Shown in pieces: positions 9,176 through 18,974 of a DNA stretch of 64,000 bases. How positions within the stretch are numbered: position 1 is the first letter of the stretch; every line of letters starts with the position of its first letter. The notes beneath the pieces were generated by a model that was not told the DNA's origin, made no database searches, and worked only from the letters and a program-made list of their open reading frames with translations. Where the stretch lies: positions 3,304,868 through 3,368,867 of the forward strand of contig NZ_KI421509.1 of assembly GCF_000473225.1 (NCBI RefSeq), written 5' to 3'. The DNA is from Sedimentitalea nanhaiensis DSM 24252. Its GTDB lineage: Bacteria > Pseudomonadota > Alphaproteobacteria > Rhodobacterales > Rhodobacteraceae. Position numbers and translations under genes: made by a program.

Positions 9176-9855
9176 GCGCTCCGCCGTGCCTGATCCTGTT
9201 TGACGTCGACGGCACCCTGGTGGACAGCCAGGGCGCAATCGTGGCGGCGATGACGGCGGCGTTTGCAGGTCTCGGGTTGGACGTGCCCGCGCGTGCGGCG
9301 ATCCTGTCCATTGTCGGGCTGTCGCTGGATCACGCCATGGCGCGGCTGGCCCCCGATCTGCCCCGCACGCGACAGGCGGAGCTGGTCGCGGGATACAAAC
9401 ACGCCTATAACGCACAGGGCCAGGCCGATGGCGCGGCGCGGGGATCGCCGCTGTATCCCGGCGCGCTGCAAATGCTCGAACAGCTGAACGCCGCGCCCGG
9501 CACGCTGTTGGGTGTGGCCACCGGCAAATCGCAACGCGGCTTGCGGGCGCTGTTGGCGGCACATGGGCTCGAGCGGATGTTCGTCACCACGCAGGTGGCC
9601 GACCATCACCCGTCCAAGCCGCACCCGTCGATGATCCTGACCGCGATGGCCGAGACCGGTGTTGCGCCGGAGCAGACGGTAATGATTGGCGATACCAGCT
9701 ACGATATGGACATGGCCCGTGCCGCGAATGTCGCCGGGATCGGTGTCAGTTGGGGCTATCACGGGCGCGCGCAGCTCAGCGCGGCGCGGCAGGTGATCGA
9801 CGGGTTCGACGCGCTGCCGGCCTGCCTGAACGAGATCTGGAAGACGACGGCATGA
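9172..9855 (+). CDS. HAD-family phosphatase (phosphoglycolate phosphatase-like)
   Basis: 227-residue haloacid-dehalogenase-type hydrolase. Motif I is FDVDGTLVDS with nucleophile D11 and acid D13; motif II VATGKS, motif III the lysine in SKPHPSM, and motif IV IGDTSYDMDMA are all present, with an alpha-helical cap between motifs I and II. The class resembles Gph-type phosphatases, but the substrate cannot be named. Overlaps with rluC upstream and the ATP12 gene downstream suggest one transcript. Confidence 0.88.
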   Translation: MSAPPCLILFDVDGTLVDSQGAIVAAMTAAFAGLGLDVPARAAILSIVGLSLDHAMARLAPDLPRTRQAELVAGYKHAYNAQGQADGAARGSPLYPGALQMLEQLNAAPGTLLGVATGKSQRGLRALLAAHGLERMFVTTQVADHHPSKPHPSMILTAMAETGVAPEQTVMIGDTSYDMDMARAANVAGIGVSWGYHGRAQLSAARQVIDGFDALPACLNEIWKTTA

Positions 9856-10556
9856 GCGAGTGGAAACAAAAGCGGTTCTGGACGGCGGTGACCGTGGTTG
9901 CGGTTGACGATGGCCATGCGGTCGAGCTGGACGGGCGGTGGGTCAGGACGCCGGGCAAGGCACCGCTGATCCTGCCGTCCCGCCCGATGGCCGACGCGAT
10001 GGCCGCCGAATGGGACGCGCAGGCCGATGCGATCAACCCGCTGACGATGCCGGTCACCCGTTCCGCCAACAGCGCCATCGACAAGGTGATCCCGCAGCAG
10101 GCCGAGGTGGCCGAGATGCTGGCGGCCTATGGCGATGCCGATTTGCTGTGCTACCGCGCCGAGGCCCCCGAAGAATTGGTGGCGCGCCAATCCGAGGCAT
10201 GGGATCCGGTGCTGGACTGGGCGCATGCGGCCCTGGGCGCGCGGCTGACCCCGCACCGCGGCGTGATTCACCATCCGCAGGATGCCGATGCCCTGGCCGC
10301 ATTGGCCAAACGGGTCCATGCGATGACGCCATTTCAGCTGGCGGGGTTTCACGATTTGGTGACATTGTCGGGTTCACTGGTGCTGGGCTTTGCCGCAGCG
10401 CGCGGCTGGCGCGATGCCGACGGGATCTGGACCCTGTCCCGGCTGGACGAGCTGTGGCAACAGGAACAATGGGGTCCTGACGAAGAAGCGCAGGAAATGG
10501 CGGAAATCAAACGACAGGCGTTTTTGCACGCCAAACGGTTTTTTGACTTTTCCTGA
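9852..10556 (+). CDS. ATP12-family F1-ATPase assembly chaperone
   Basis: 234-residue homologue of mitochondrial ATP12, which binds the F1 alpha subunit during ATP synthase assembly; the family is shared by mitochondria and alphaproteobacteria. Visible family segments are DGRWVRTPGKAPLILPS near residue 30, EWDAQ near 55, MPVTRSANSAIDKV, and the YRAEAPEELVARQSEAWDPVLDW block. The ATG at 9852 overlaps the HAD gene stop. The C-terminal EEAQEMAEIKRQAFLHAKRFF is typical. Confidence 0.9.
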   Translation: MSEWKQKRFWTAVTVVAVDDGHAVELDGRWVRTPGKAPLILPSRPMADAMAAEWDAQADAINPLTMPVTRSANSAIDKVIPQQAEVAEMLAAYGDADLLCYRAEAPEELVARQSEAWDPVLDWAHAALGARLTPHRGVIHHPQDADALAALAKRVHAMTPFQLAGFHDLVTLSGSLVLGFAAARGWRDADGIWTLSRLDELWQQEQWGPDEEAQEMAEIKRQAFLHAKRFFDFS

Positions 10557-10768
10557 GCAAGCCAGCGGCGAAAATCCCATTCGCCCGCAAGGGGCGATCT
10601 GCCGGACGGCCAGTGGAATTGTTGGATCAATGCCTTGACGTTTGGGGATGAATCCGCCCAAACTTGGCCCCACTGAAGGGGATGCCCCCTTTTTCGGTGT
10701 ACGATCCGGCGCGATCAGTGCCGGGTAAACCGCCCCAGAGCGTGGCGGAAAATCAGGAAGAGGTTAAA

Positions 10769-11785
10769 ATGAAGAAATCCGTACTTTTTGGCGCACTTAC
10801 GGTCGCCAGCTTGGCAGCGGGCGCTGCTGCTGCGGGAACGCTGGATGATGTCAAGGCACGCGGCAAGCTGAACTGTGGTGTGGTCACCGGTTTGGCGGGC
10901 TTTGGCGCGCCGGATGCGAATGGCGAATGGAAGGGTTTTGATGTCGCGATCTGCCGTGCGGTTGCCGCTGCGGTTCTGGGCGATGCATCTGCCGTGGAAT
11001 TTGTGCCGACCACCGGCAAGACCCGCTTTACGGCGCTGGCCTCGGGCGAAATCGACCTTCTGGCCCGCAACACCACCTGGACATTTTCGCGCGATGTCGA
11101 CCTGAAGTTCGATTTCATCGGTGTGAACTATTATGACGGCCAGGGCTTTCTTGTGCCCAAGGAACTGGGCGTGAGCTCGGCCAAGGAACTGGACGGCGCA
11201 ACCGTCTGTATCCAGACCGGCACCACGACCGAGCTGAACCTGGCGGACTTCTTCCGGGTCAACAACATCAGCTACGAGCCGGTTCCGATCGAAACCAATG
11301 CCGAAGGCCAGCAGCAGTACCTTGCCGGTGCTTGCGACGCCTATACCACGGACGCGTCGGGTCTGGCGGCGACACGGGCCGCGTTCGAAGATCCGTCGGC
11401 GCATGTGATCCTGCCGGAAATCATCTCGAAAGAACCGCTGGGCCCGCTGGTACGCCATGGTGACAACAATTGGGGCGATGTGGTGCGCTGGACCCTGAAC
11501 GCGCTGATCACCGCCGAAGAGCTGGGTGTTACCTCGACCAATGTCAGCGAGATCGCCAGCAACACCGAGAACCCGGAAATCCGGCGTCTTCTGGGCACCG
11601 AAGGCACGCTGGGCGAGATGCTGGGTCTGGACAACGAATGGGCCAAGCGGGCAATTCTGGCCGGTGGCAACTATGGCGAGGTCTTTGCCCAGAACATCGG
11701 CGAAACCACTCCGATCGGGCTGGCACGCGGTCTGAACGCACAGTGGACCGACGGTGGCCTGCTGTACGCACCGCCCTTCCGCTAA
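10769..11785 (+). CDS. aapJ: General L-amino acid ABC transporter, periplasmic binding protein
   Basis: Binds amino acids in the periplasm and delivers them to AapQMP. The 338-residue protein has a signal peptide (MKKSVLFGALTVASLAAGAAAA) and an SBP_bac_3 fold starting LDDVKARGKLNCGV, with GFDVAICRAVAAAVLG and LLARNTTWTFSRD typical of AapJ/BztA. Two cysteines in the mature protein (GKLNCG, VAICRA) recur in the family. The ATG at 10769 follows GGAAGAGG at about 10757-10764. A 212 bp upstream gap should hold its promoter, possibly TTGACG at 10634. Confidence 0.95.
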   Translation: MKKSVLFGALTVASLAAGAAAAGTLDDVKARGKLNCGVVTGLAGFGAPDANGEWKGFDVAICRAVAAAVLGDASAVEFVPTTGKTRFTALASGEIDLLARNTTWTFSRDVDLKFDFIGVNYYDGQGFLVPKELGVSSAKELDGATVCIQTGTTTELNLADFFRVNNISYEPVPIETNAEGQQQYLAGACDAYTTDASGLAATRAAFEDPSAHVILPEIISKEPLGPLVRHGDNNWGDVVRWTLNALITAEELGVTSTNVSEIASNTENPEIRRLLGTEGTLGEMLGLDNEWAKRAILAGGNYGEVFAQNIGETTPIGLARGLNAQWTDGGLLYAPPFR

Positions 11786-11796
11786 GGGCTGAAACG

Positions 11797-11826
11797 ATAA
11801 GGGCGCAGGGTTTCCTGCGCCCTTAT
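11797..11826 (+). terminator. Hairpin after aapJ (partial terminator/attenuator)
   Basis: ATAAGGGCGCAGG and CCTGCGCCCTTAT form a 13 bp perfect stem around a GTTT loop. It sits between the binding-protein gene and the permease genes of the same operon. Such hairpins commonly lower permease expression relative to the binding protein and stabilise the upstream mRNA. Confidence 0.8.
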
Positions 11827-11916
11827 TATTAAGACTGACAATAACATCCGGTTTTTGCGGAGCGAGGAACAAACCTTGCCTGGAAATCGAACCGGAAAAC
11901 AACAGGGACGACTGTC

Positions 11917-13185
11917 ATGACGACACTCAGCGACCCGCCGAAACAACAGTTCCGCCTGTCGATGCTGCTTTACGATACACGGTATCGTTCAGCCACCATT
12001 CAAGTTCTCGCAATGTTCGGATTCATGCTGCTGGCCGCCTGGCTGATCAGCAATGCGGCGCAAAACCTGGCCGCACTGGGAAAACCGATCTCTTTCAGCT
12101 TTTTCACCGAATCCGCCAGCTATGACATCAACCAGCGGCTGCTTGAATACGACTCGCGCGATACCCATCTGCGGGCGGCGCTGATCGGTCTGCTCAACAC
12201 CCTTGTGGTGGCGGTTTTGGGCTGTATCACCGCGACGATCATCGGGGTTTTTGTCGGCATCTTGCGCCTGTCCAGCAACTGGCTGGTGGCCCGGATCATG
12301 ACCGTCTATGTCGAGATCTTTCGCAATGTGCCGGTTCTGCTGTGGATCGTCTTTGCCATGGCAATCCTGATCGAGAGCCTGCCCAGCCCGCGCGATTTTC
12401 GCGGCGAAGACCCGGCGGCCACGATGGATATGTTCGGGACGGTCGCCATCACCAACCGCGGGGTCTATATTCCCGAACCGCTGTTCACAAACAGCCTTGG
12501 CAACCTGCACATATTTGGCGACAGCAGCCTGCGTTTCGATATATCGCTGGATCTGGTCGCTGTCCTGGCGGTGCTGGCGGCCAGCATCTTTGCCATGCGC
12601 AAGGTTGCGGCCCGCGCCGCGCGGATCCAGGAAGAGACCGGCGTGCGGCCCAAGACCTGGTACATCCAGCTTGGCATCCTGTTCGTTCCGTTGCTGACCC
12701 TGCTGGTCGCACTGGGATTTTACCTCGGGTATCCCGAGCTCAAGGGATTCAACTTTACCGGCGGCACCCATCTGCGCAATTCGCTGATCGCCCTGTGGCT
12801 CGCCCTGTCACTCTATACCGCCGCCTTCATCGCCGAGATCGTACGCGGTGGCATCCTGGCGATTTCCCATGGCCAGACCGAGGCCGCCGCCGCACTGGGT
12901 TTGCGCTCGGGCAGAATCATGCGGCTGGTGGTTCTGCCCCAGGCGATGCGTGTCATCATTCCGCCGATGATCTCGAACTATCTCAACCTGACCAAAAACA
13001 GTTCGCTGGCAATCGCCGTGGGCTATATGGACATCACCGGCACGCTGGGCGGTATCACCATGAACCAGACCGGGCGCGAACTGGAATGCGTTCTGTTGCT
13101 GATGCTGGTCTACCTGGCGATCAGCCTGTGCATTTCGTCGGTGATGAACTGGTACAACAAACGCATGAAATTGGTGGAGCGGTAG
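11917..13185 (+). CDS. aapQ: General L-amino acid ABC transporter permease AapQ
   Basis: Inner-membrane permease of the Aap system. The 422-residue protein is longer than typical HisM/GlnP permeases because of a long hydrophilic insert between the early and late membrane helices, which is a hallmark of AapQ/BztB. The EAA loop is visible near residues 321-340 (GQTEAAAALGLRSGRIMRLV), followed by LPQAMRVIIPPM. The ATG at 11917 gives MTTLSDPPKQQF; the aapM start lies two bases after the stop. Confidence 0.94.
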   Translation: MTTLSDPPKQQFRLSMLLYDTRYRSATIQVLAMFGFMLLAAWLISNAAQNLAALGKPISFSFFTESASYDINQRLLEYDSRDTHLRAALIGLLNTLVVAVLGCITATIIGVFVGILRLSSNWLVARIMTVYVEIFRNVPVLLWIVFAMAILIESLPSPRDFRGEDPAATMDMFGTVAITNRGVYIPEPLFTNSLGNLHIFGDSSLRFDISLDLVAVLAVLAASIFAMRKVAARAARIQEETGVRPKTWYIQLGILFVPLLTLLVALGFYLGYPELKGFNFTGGTHLRNSLIALWLALSLYTAAFIAEIVRGGILAISHGQTEAAAALGLRSGRIMRLVVLPQAMRVIIPPMISNYLNLTKNSSLAIAVGYMDITGTLGGITMNQTGRELECVLLLMLVYLAISLCISSVMNWYNKRMKLVER

Positions 13186-13186
13186 A

Positions 13187-14557
13187 ATGGGCGACACACA
13201 TGCAGAGACCGTCACCTTCGTACGCGACACCATGTTGCCGCAACAGGAACCGCCGCTGACCACGGTCGGGCCGATTGGCTGGATGCGCGCCAACCTGTTT
13301 TCCGGCGTTCTGAACACCATTCTGACGCTGGTGTCACTGGCGTTCATCTATTACGTGCTGTCCGGCATCCTGCCCTGGGTGTTTCAGTCGGTCTGGAATG
13401 CGAATTCGCTGACCGAATGCCGCGAGATCATGACCGCGACCTGGGGCGATACCCATGGCCATGCCTGTTGGGGGGTGATCAAGGATCGCTGGCTGCAACT
13501 GCTGTACGGCTTTTACCCGCCGTACCCGGCCTATCCGGACGCGAATTTCAGCGCCCCGCCGGACGGTCACTGGTGGCCGGCCTATTTCCGGCCCAACCTG
13601 ACCCTGATCCTGCTGATCCTGGCGCTGTTGCCGGTGCTGTTCTCGGGCGCGCCGCGCAAGCTGTTGTATCTGTCGGCGGCCTATCCGTTCATCCTGCCCT
13701 GGTTGCTGTGGGGCGGGGCGATCTGGGTTCCGCTGCTGGTCGCAGCCGGGTTTGGCATCGGGTATCTTGCCTTTGTCCTGATCTCGCCGCGATTGGGGGC
13801 GCTGAGTGCGCTGATTGCCGCGGTCGTGTTGCCGCTGCTGTGGTGGCTGTTTGCGGTCGGTCCGGTTTCCGGAGCGCTGTCATCGGTTCTTGATATCGGC
13901 ATCGCGCCGGTGCAAAGCCGCGATTTCGGCGGCTACATGCTGGCGATCGTGCTGGGCGTGGTTGCCATCGGGTGCTCGTTGCCGCTGGGAGTTCTCATGG
14001 CGCTGGGGCGGCAATCGGATCTGATGATCGTCAAGTACCTGTGCATCGGTTTCATCGAGTTCATTCGCGGCGTGCCGCTGATCACCCTGTTGTTCGTGGC
14101 CTCGCTGCTGCTGAACTATTTCCTGCCGCCGGGTACGAACTTCGACCTGATCCTGCGGGTCATGATCATGATGACGCTGTTTGCCGCCGCCTATATGGCC
14201 GAAGTGGTGCGCGGTGGCCTGGCTGCCCTTCCCAAGGGGCAATACGAGGGGGCCGACAGTCTGGGTTTGAACTATTGGCAGGCGCAGCGGCTGATCATCA
14301 TGCCGCAGGCGCTGAAAATCTCGATCCCCGGCATCGTCAGCACGTTCATCGGCATCTTCAAGGATACCACGCTGGTGTCGATCATCGGCCTGTTCGACGT
14401 GATCGGCCTGGCCAGTGCAATCCGCGCCGATACCGCATGGAATGGCATCTACTGGGAACTGTTCGCCTTTATCGGTGCCCTGTTCTTTGTCGTCTGTTTC
14501 ACCATGTCCCGTTATTCCATGTATCTGGAGCGCAAGCTTCAGACTGGCCACAGATAA
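13187..14557 (+). CDS. aapM: General L-amino acid ABC transporter permease AapM
   Basis: Second membrane subunit, paired with AapQ. The 456-residue product has a hydrophobic N-terminal segment, a region rich in prolines and tryptophans (FYPPYPAYPDANF), several membrane helices, and the EAA motif GQYEGADSLGLNYWQAQRLI followed by MPQALKISIPGIVSTF. IKDRWLQLLYG is characteristic of AapM/BztC. It starts directly after aapQ and is followed six bases later by aapP. Confidence 0.94.
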   Translation: MGDTHAETVTFVRDTMLPQQEPPLTTVGPIGWMRANLFSGVLNTILTLVSLAFIYYVLSGILPWVFQSVWNANSLTECREIMTATWGDTHGHACWGVIKDRWLQLLYGFYPPYPAYPDANFSAPPDGHWWPAYFRPNLTLILLILALLPVLFSGAPRKLLYLSAAYPFILPWLLWGGAIWVPLLVAAGFGIGYLAFVLISPRLGALSALIAAVVLPLLWWLFAVGPVSGALSSVLDIGIAPVQSRDFGGYMLAIVLGVVAIGCSLPLGVLMALGRQSDLMIVKYLCIGFIEFIRGVPLITLLFVASLLLNYFLPPGTNFDLILRVMIMMTLFAAAYMAEVVRGGLAALPKGQYEGADSLGLNYWQAQRLIIMPQALKISIPGIVSTFIGIFKDTTLVSIIGLFDVIGLASAIRADTAWNGIYWELFAFIGALFFVVCFTMSRYSMYLERKLQTGHR

Positions 14558-14563
14558 GGAAAC

Positions 14564-15361
14564 ATGAACATGTCTGATATGGCTACCGATCGGAAAGTCG
14601 ACCGCAGCAAAATGCAGGTCAGCGACGAAATTGCGATTGAAATCAGCAATATGAACAAGTGGTACGGCGCTTTTCATGTGCTGCGCGACATCAACCTTAC
14701 GGTGAATGAGGGCGAGCGGATCGTCATTGCCGGCCCTTCGGGGTCAGGTAAATCGACGCTGATCCGTTGTCTGAACGCGCTCGAGGAACACCAGCAGGGA
14801 CGGATCGTGGTGGATGGCACCGAACTGTCAAACGATCTCAAGAACATCGACAAGATCCGGCGCGAGGTCGGGATGGTGTTCCAGCACTTCAATCTGTTCC
14901 CGCATCTGACAATTCTGGAAAACCTGACCCTGGCACCGATCTGGGTGCGCAAGACGCCGCGCCGCGAGGCCGAGGAACGCGCGATGCACTATCTGGAAAA
15001 GGTCAAGATCCCCGAGCAGGCCGACAAATACCCCGGTCAGTTGTCGGGCGGCCAGCAGCAGCGCGTGGCGATTGCGCGCAGCCTGTGCATGATGCCGCGC
15101 ATCATGCTGTTTGACGAACCGACCTCGGCATTGGACCCGGAGATGATCAAGGAGGTGCTCGACACCATGATCGAACTGGCCGAAGAGGGCATGACCATGC
15201 TGTGCGTGACCCACGAAATGGGCTTTGCACGCCAGGTTGCCAACCGGGTGATCTTTATGGACGAGGGCCAGATCGTTGAACAGAACGAGCCCGAAGAGTT
15301 CTTTAACAACCCGCAGAACCCGCGCACCAAACTGTTCCTGAGCCAGATCCTGGGGCACTGA
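14564..15361 (+). CDS. aapP: General L-amino acid ABC transporter ATP-binding protein
   Basis: Cytoplasmic ATPase driving AapQM. The 265-residue protein has Walker A (GPSGSGKST, 57-65), Q-loop ([13 protein letters not shown]), signature [13 protein letters not shown], Walker B ([13 protein letters not shown]) and the H-loop (CVTHEMGFA). ATG at 14564 and ATG at 14570 are both possible starts; GGAAAC precedes the first. A terminator follows, closing the operon. Confidence 0.95.
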   Translation: MNMSDMATDRKVDRSKMQVSDEIAIEISNMNKWYGAFHVLRDINLTVNEGERIVIAGPSGSGKSTLIRCLNALEEHQQGRIVVDGTELSNDLKNIDKIRREVGMVFQHFNLFPHLTILENLTLAPIWVRKTPRREAEERAMHYLEKVKIPEQADKYPGQLSGGQQQRVAIARSLCMMPRIMLFDEPTSALDPEMIKEVLDTMIELAEEGMTMLCVTHEMGFARQVANRVIFMDEGQIVEQNEPEEFFNNPQNPRTKLFLSQILGH

Positions 15362-15383
15362 TGGCGGACACGGTGTAACGACC

Positions 15384-15414
15384 GGCCCCCCGGTCTGCAC
15401 CGGGGGGCCTTTTT
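15384..15414 (+). terminator. Rho-independent terminator of aapJQMP
   Basis: GGCCCCCCGG (15384-15393) pairs with CCGGGGGGCC (15400-15409), followed by TTTTT. It lies just before the end of the convergent GNAT gene, so it may act for both strands. Confidence 0.9.
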
Positions 15415-15415
15415 G

Positions 15416-15844
15416 TCACGAGGACGGATAGTGCATCCGGATTTCCGGGTGGCCGAAAAACGCGGCGATCCGTTCCTCGCCCTCGGCAAAGCCGTACCGG
15501 GTATAAAACCGCCGCCCGATGGCGTTGGCGCTGAAAACGCTCAGTTCGACGCTGCCCCGCAGGGCCACAGCCCTGTCCATTAGGGCCGTGCCCAGCCCCT
15601 GACCATGAAAGGCGGGGCGCACAAACAAGCCGCCGACCTCATTGCCGATCAGGGCGATAAAGCCGACCGGCTGGCCGTCAACTACGGCAACATGGGTTTC
15701 GGCCATGTCCAGAAACCTGTCCCGGATCATGGCGTGGGCCTGTTCGGTGGCTTGCGCACTGAGAAACGGGTGGGCCAGGGCGCTGGCGTCGCGCCAGATT
15801 GAAAGAACGACCTCTTTGTCGGTCGCGGCGTAGGATCTGATCAT
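15416..15844 (-). CDS. GNAT-family N-acetyltransferase
   Basis: 142-residue acetyltransferase of unknown substrate. The acetyl-CoA site is GLFVRPAFHGQGLGTALM (Q/RxxGxG/A-type motif) in the middle, and the C-terminal part has ANAIGRRFYTRYGFAEGEE, the usual beta6-alpha4 region. The ATG at 15844 begins MIRSYAATDKEVV and removes an unlikely N-terminal extension. It is convergent with aapP and appears monocistronic. Confidence 0.85.
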   Translation of the reverse strand: MIRSYAATDKEVVLSIWRDASALAHPFLSAQATEQAHAMIRDRFLDMAETHVAVVDGQPVGFIALIGNEVGGLFVRPAFHGQGLGTALMDRAVALRGSVELSVFSANAIGRRFYTRYGFAEGEERIAAFFGHPEIRMHYPSS

Positions 15845-15913
15845 GGTCAGGATGTCCTTGCTGGATGCTGCCGGTGGCAGCGCATTGATGTGTATGGAAC
15901 GTGGCAATCAGAC

Positions 15914-15944
15914 AACACCACAGCGCCGGTGGCGCCGGTGTTTT
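15914..15944 (-). terminator. Hairpin downstream of the sixA gene
   Basis: AACACC/GGTGTT outer arms and GCGCC/GGCGC inner arms form a stem in the 213 bp gap between the sixA-like gene and the GNAT gene. The U-tract on the minus strand is short (TGTTGTCT), so termination is plausible but not certain. Confidence 0.4.
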
Positions 15945-16057
15945 CGTTTCAGATTGCCGGGTGGCACCGTGGTGCCGCGTTCAGCGGGACATCAAATCTC
16001 CATTTTCACGATGCCAGTTTGGCCTGCCGCGCCGATGTTGGCAAGCCTGCCCGCGAT

Positions 16058-16552
16058 TCACTCGGGCAATTCGCGCGGCACCACAAAGTCGAGAACCTGA
16101 CCGGTGCCCGGTTCGACCTGATCCCATGTGGCGATGTCAAATCGCATCACCACCGTCCCGCCGGTGGGAAAGTCGGGGAATCGTTCGTGCGAATGCGCCC
16201 GGGCCGCCATGTCATTGGCGAATTCGCTGATACCGGGGTTGTGGCCGATCATCAGCACGGTTTCGCCGCTGGCCATTTCCAATACCATCTGCATTTCGGC
16301 AGAGTTGGCGTGATAAAGTTCGGGCGAAAATTCCGCGCCCAGCGCCAATCCCAGGCCGCCAAAGGTGTCACGGGTGCGGATTGCGGTCGATACGATCGCC
16401 TGATCGGGCTGCCAGAGCTGTCCGCGCAGCCATCTTCCCAGCGATTTGGCGGCGCGTTTGCCGCGTTTGTTCAGGGGGCGGTCGTGGTCGTCCAGAACCG
16501 GGTTGTCCCAGCTGGACTTGGCGTGGCGCATCAGGATCAAGGTGCGGGTCAT
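16058..16552 (-). CDS. SixA-type histidine phosphatase
   Basis: 164-residue member of the histidine phosphatase superfamily. The catalytic RHG-type motif is LMRHAKSSWD near residues 7-16, with LNKRGKRAAKSLG downstream, the usual SixA layout, and the second catalytic histidine in MIGHNPGISEFA. SixA dephosphorylates phosphohistidine on HPt proteins or PTS-related proteins; the target here is not evident. The start overlaps the stop of the upstream Fe-S protein gene by four bases. Confidence 0.87.
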   Translation of the reverse strand: MTRTLILMRHAKSSWDNPVLDDHDRPLNKRGKRAAKSLGRWLRGQLWQPDQAIVSTAIRTRDTFGGLGLALGAEFSPELYHANSAEMQMVLEMASGETVLMIGHNPGISEFANDMAARAHSHERFPDFPTGGTVVMRFDIATWDQVEPGTGQVLDFVVPRELPE

Positions 16553-17235
16553 TTGGGATGGAACGCTTTCATATGCAGGGCGGATTGGGCGGGGCTGCGC
16601 GCAGCGCCCGCGCTGACGGGGCAGGCACGGCGGGCGGCGCAGCCATTGTCCAAACAGTCCCGGCCTGCCGCCGTGTCCAGATAAGCATGACAGGCGGCGA
16701 CATCATAGGGGGCAGTGGCCGAGAGCGCCCCGACCGGACAGGCCGTGGTGCAGGGCAGGCGGTCGCAGGTCTTGCAGGGGGCGGGCTGGTCGGCGTCGGG
16801 AATGTCGAAACAGTCGGAAAAATGCAGCGCACCGCGATACGAGATCATCAGCCCGACGCGGTTATGCACCAGCATTCCGGTGGGGCTGGGATGCGCGCGC
16901 CCGGATTTTTCGGCCCAGTCGATAAAGGGCAGATAGGGAGGACCGCCAAAAGGATACAGCGCGGTGGCACCGAAGCGCTCTGCCAGCGTATCCACGATTC
17001 GGCGCGACCAGCGATCCACCGGATCGGGCGCGCCATCGCGAAACTCCGGCGAGGTCTGAAAGGCGGTCCAGAACCCGGAACCGGTGCCCAGCAGGACAAG
17101 GGTGCCGTGATCCAACCCCCGGGCCGCGACGCGGTGGGGATGCAATGCGCCCATTGGCAACAGCCCGGCGGCAGAGGCGGCCAGGCAGATCCTGGTATGG
17201 AAATCTTGCGACATAGGCCCCGAAAGCTGACTCAT
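16549..17235 (-). CDS. Ferredoxin-like 4Fe-4S protein
   Basis: 228-residue cytoplasmic protein with a C-terminal cysteine cluster: CKTCDRLPCTTACPVGAL near residue 160, then further cysteines in CHAYLD, RDCLDNGC and RRACP. This resembles the Fe-S part of QueG-like proteins, but the cobalamin-binding part of QueG is not recognised. Similar proteins are found next to SixA in related bacteria (general recollection). Start at 17235 (MSQLSGP) or 17214 (MSQDFHT); the function is unknown. Confidence 0.65.
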   Translation of the reverse strand: MSQLSGPMSQDFHTRICLAASAAGLLPMGALHPHRVAARGLDHGTLVLLGTGSGFWTAFQTSPEFRDGAPDPVDRWSRRIVDTLAERFGATALYPFGGPPYLPFIDWAEKSGRAHPSPTGMLVHNRVGLMISYRGALHFSDCFDIPDADQPAPCKTCDRLPCTTACPVGALSATAPYDVAACHAYLDTAAGRDCLDNGCAARRACPVSAGAARSPAQSALHMKAFHPK

Positions 17236-17403
17236 TGCCCTCTGGGTGGCAGGTTGTGCCGCGCCTGTCAAACCCGATTGGTAAACGGTCTCTGACCGTA
17301 CGCACCGTTTCGCGCGCGAAACAAATCCGTGTAACCGGTTGAAATCAAAAGAGACCGGGCCGCAGACCACGGCAGCTTGCGCAGACCGGGCGCAACAGGG
17401 GGT

Positions 17404-18267
17404 TCAGTCCGGGCGGATCAGCGAACCCGCGCCATGTTCGGTGAACAGCTCCAGCAGGCAGGCATTGGGCGCGCGCCCGTCCAGGATCACCACCGCCCGC
17501 ACCCCGCCGGCAATCGCATCCAGCGCGGTCTCGGTCTTGGGGATCATGCCGCCAGCAATCACGCCGTCCTCGGTCATTTGACGGATTCGCCCGGCCTTGA
17601 GTTCGGTCACAACATCGCCATCGGCATTTTTCACGCCGGACACGTCGGTCAGCAGCAACAGGCGGTCGGCCTTGAGCGCGGCGGCAATGGCCCCGGCGGC
17701 GGTGTCGCCGTTGACGTTATAGGTTTCGCCTTCGGTTCCGGCCCCGAGCGGCGCAATCACCGGGATCATGTCACGTTCAAACAGGGTGTGCAGCAGCTTG
17801 GGGTCCATCTGGCTGGGCGTGCCGACAAATCCCAGAGACGGGTCGGTCTGCTCGCAGATCATCAGGTTGGCGTCTTTGCCCGACAGGCCCACGGCGCGAC
17901 CGCCCTGACGGTTGATCGCCTGTACGATGCGCTTGTTCACCAGGCCCGACAGCACCATTTCGACCACTTCGACCGTCGCCTTGTCGGTCACCCGCTTGCC
18001 GTTCACGAATTCGGATTTGATGTCCAGCTTGTCCAGCATGGCATTGATCATCGGCCCGCCGCCATGCACGATCACCGGGTTCACCCCGACCTGCTGCATC
18101 AGCACGATGTCACGCGCAAACGTATCCATGGCCTCGTCGCTGCCCATGGCGTGCCCGCCCAGCTTGATGACGACGATGGCGTCGGTATAGCGTTGCAGAT
18201 AGGGCAGGGCGCTTGACAGCGTTGCTGCCGTGGCAATCCAGTCGCGGTTCATATCTCGTGTCTTCAT
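17404..18267 (-). CDS. argB: Acetylglutamate kinase
   Basis: Phosphorylates N-acetyl-L-glutamate in arginine biosynthesis. The 287-residue protein shows [11 protein letters not shown] near residue 33, the nucleotide-binding [14 protein letters not shown] near 65, and [15 protein letters not shown] plus [14 protein letters not shown] at the C-terminal half. The start at 18267 ([10 protein letters not shown]) is preferred; upstream codons are possible. It is the last gene of the yidC-MOSC-engB-argB run. Confidence 0.96.
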   Translation of the reverse strand: MKTRDMNRDWIATAATLSSALPYLQRYTDAIVVIKLGGHAMGSDEAMDTFARDIVLMQQVGVNPVIVHGGGPMINAMLDKLDIKSEFVNGKRVTDKATVEVVEMVLSGLVNKRIVQAINRQGGRAVGLSGKDANLMICEQTDPSLGFVGTPSQMDPKLLHTLFERDMIPVIAPLGAGTEGETYNVNGDTAAGAIAAALKADRLLLLTDVSGVKNADGDVVTELKAGRIRQMTEDGVIAGGMIPKTETALDAIAGGVRAVVILDGRAPNACLLELFTEHGAGSLIRPD

Positions 18268-18323
18268 CTGGGCCATCCGTTTGTGCAGGGATGTCATGGT
18301 TCGCCGGGAGACCGCAAGGGCCG

Positions 18324-18974
18324 TTACGTCAACCCGGCAATGATCGCGCGCAGCGTGGCGATCCCGTCACCCTTTTCCGAACTGGTCAGCACCAGTTCCG
18401 GATAGGCTGCGGGATGTTTGGCAAGCGCCTTGCGCACCTGATCGAGCACGCGGGTACGGTCGGCGGCCTTGATCTTGTCGGTCTTGGTCAGCACGCATTG
18501 AAAGGTCACGGCGGCGCTGTCGAGCAGGCTCATGATTTCGTCGTCCACGGGTTTGACCCCGTGTCGTGCGTCGATCAGCACAAACGCCCGGCGCAGGGTC
18601 TGACGCCCGGAGAGGTATTGTTTCAACAGCTTCTGCCATTTTTCGACCACCGGCAGGGGGGCGTTGGCATAGCCATAGCCGGGCAAATCGACCAGGTATA
18701 GATCGTCACCCTGGGTGAAATAGTTGATTTCCTGCGTGCGGCCGGGGGTGTTTGACGCCCGCGCCAATGCCTTGGTGCCGGTCAACGCGTTGATCAGGGT
18801 CGATTTACCGACATTGGAGCGTCCGGCGAAGCAGACTTCGAGCCGATCTGCCGGCGGCAGGCCGGACATGGCGACCACACCCTTGACGAATATGGATTCA
18901 CGGGCAAACAGCAGCCGCCCCCTTTCCGTGGTGATTTCGTCAGGCGCGTCGGCCTCGGGAAATGTCATCTGCAT
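18324..18974 (-). CDS. engB: Ribosome biogenesis GTPase YsxC/EngB
   Basis: GTPase needed for large-subunit maturation. The 216-residue protein has G1 GRSNVGKST (51-59), the G2-region [12 protein letters not shown]3 DLPGYG, and G4 TKTDK. EngB commonly sits near yidC in alphaproteobacteria. Its ATG overlaps the stop of the MOSC gene by one base. Confidence 0.96.
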   Translation of the reverse strand: MQMTFPEADAPDEITTERGRLLFARESIFVKGVVAMSGLPPADRLEVCFAGRSNVGKSTLINALTGTKALARASNTPGRTQEINYFTQGDDLYLVDLPGYGYANAPLPVVEKWQKLLKQYLSGRQTLRRAFVLIDARHGVKPVDDEIMSLLDSAAVTFQCVLTKTDKIKAADRTRVLDQVRKALAKHPAAYPELVLTSSEKGDGIATLRAIIAGLT

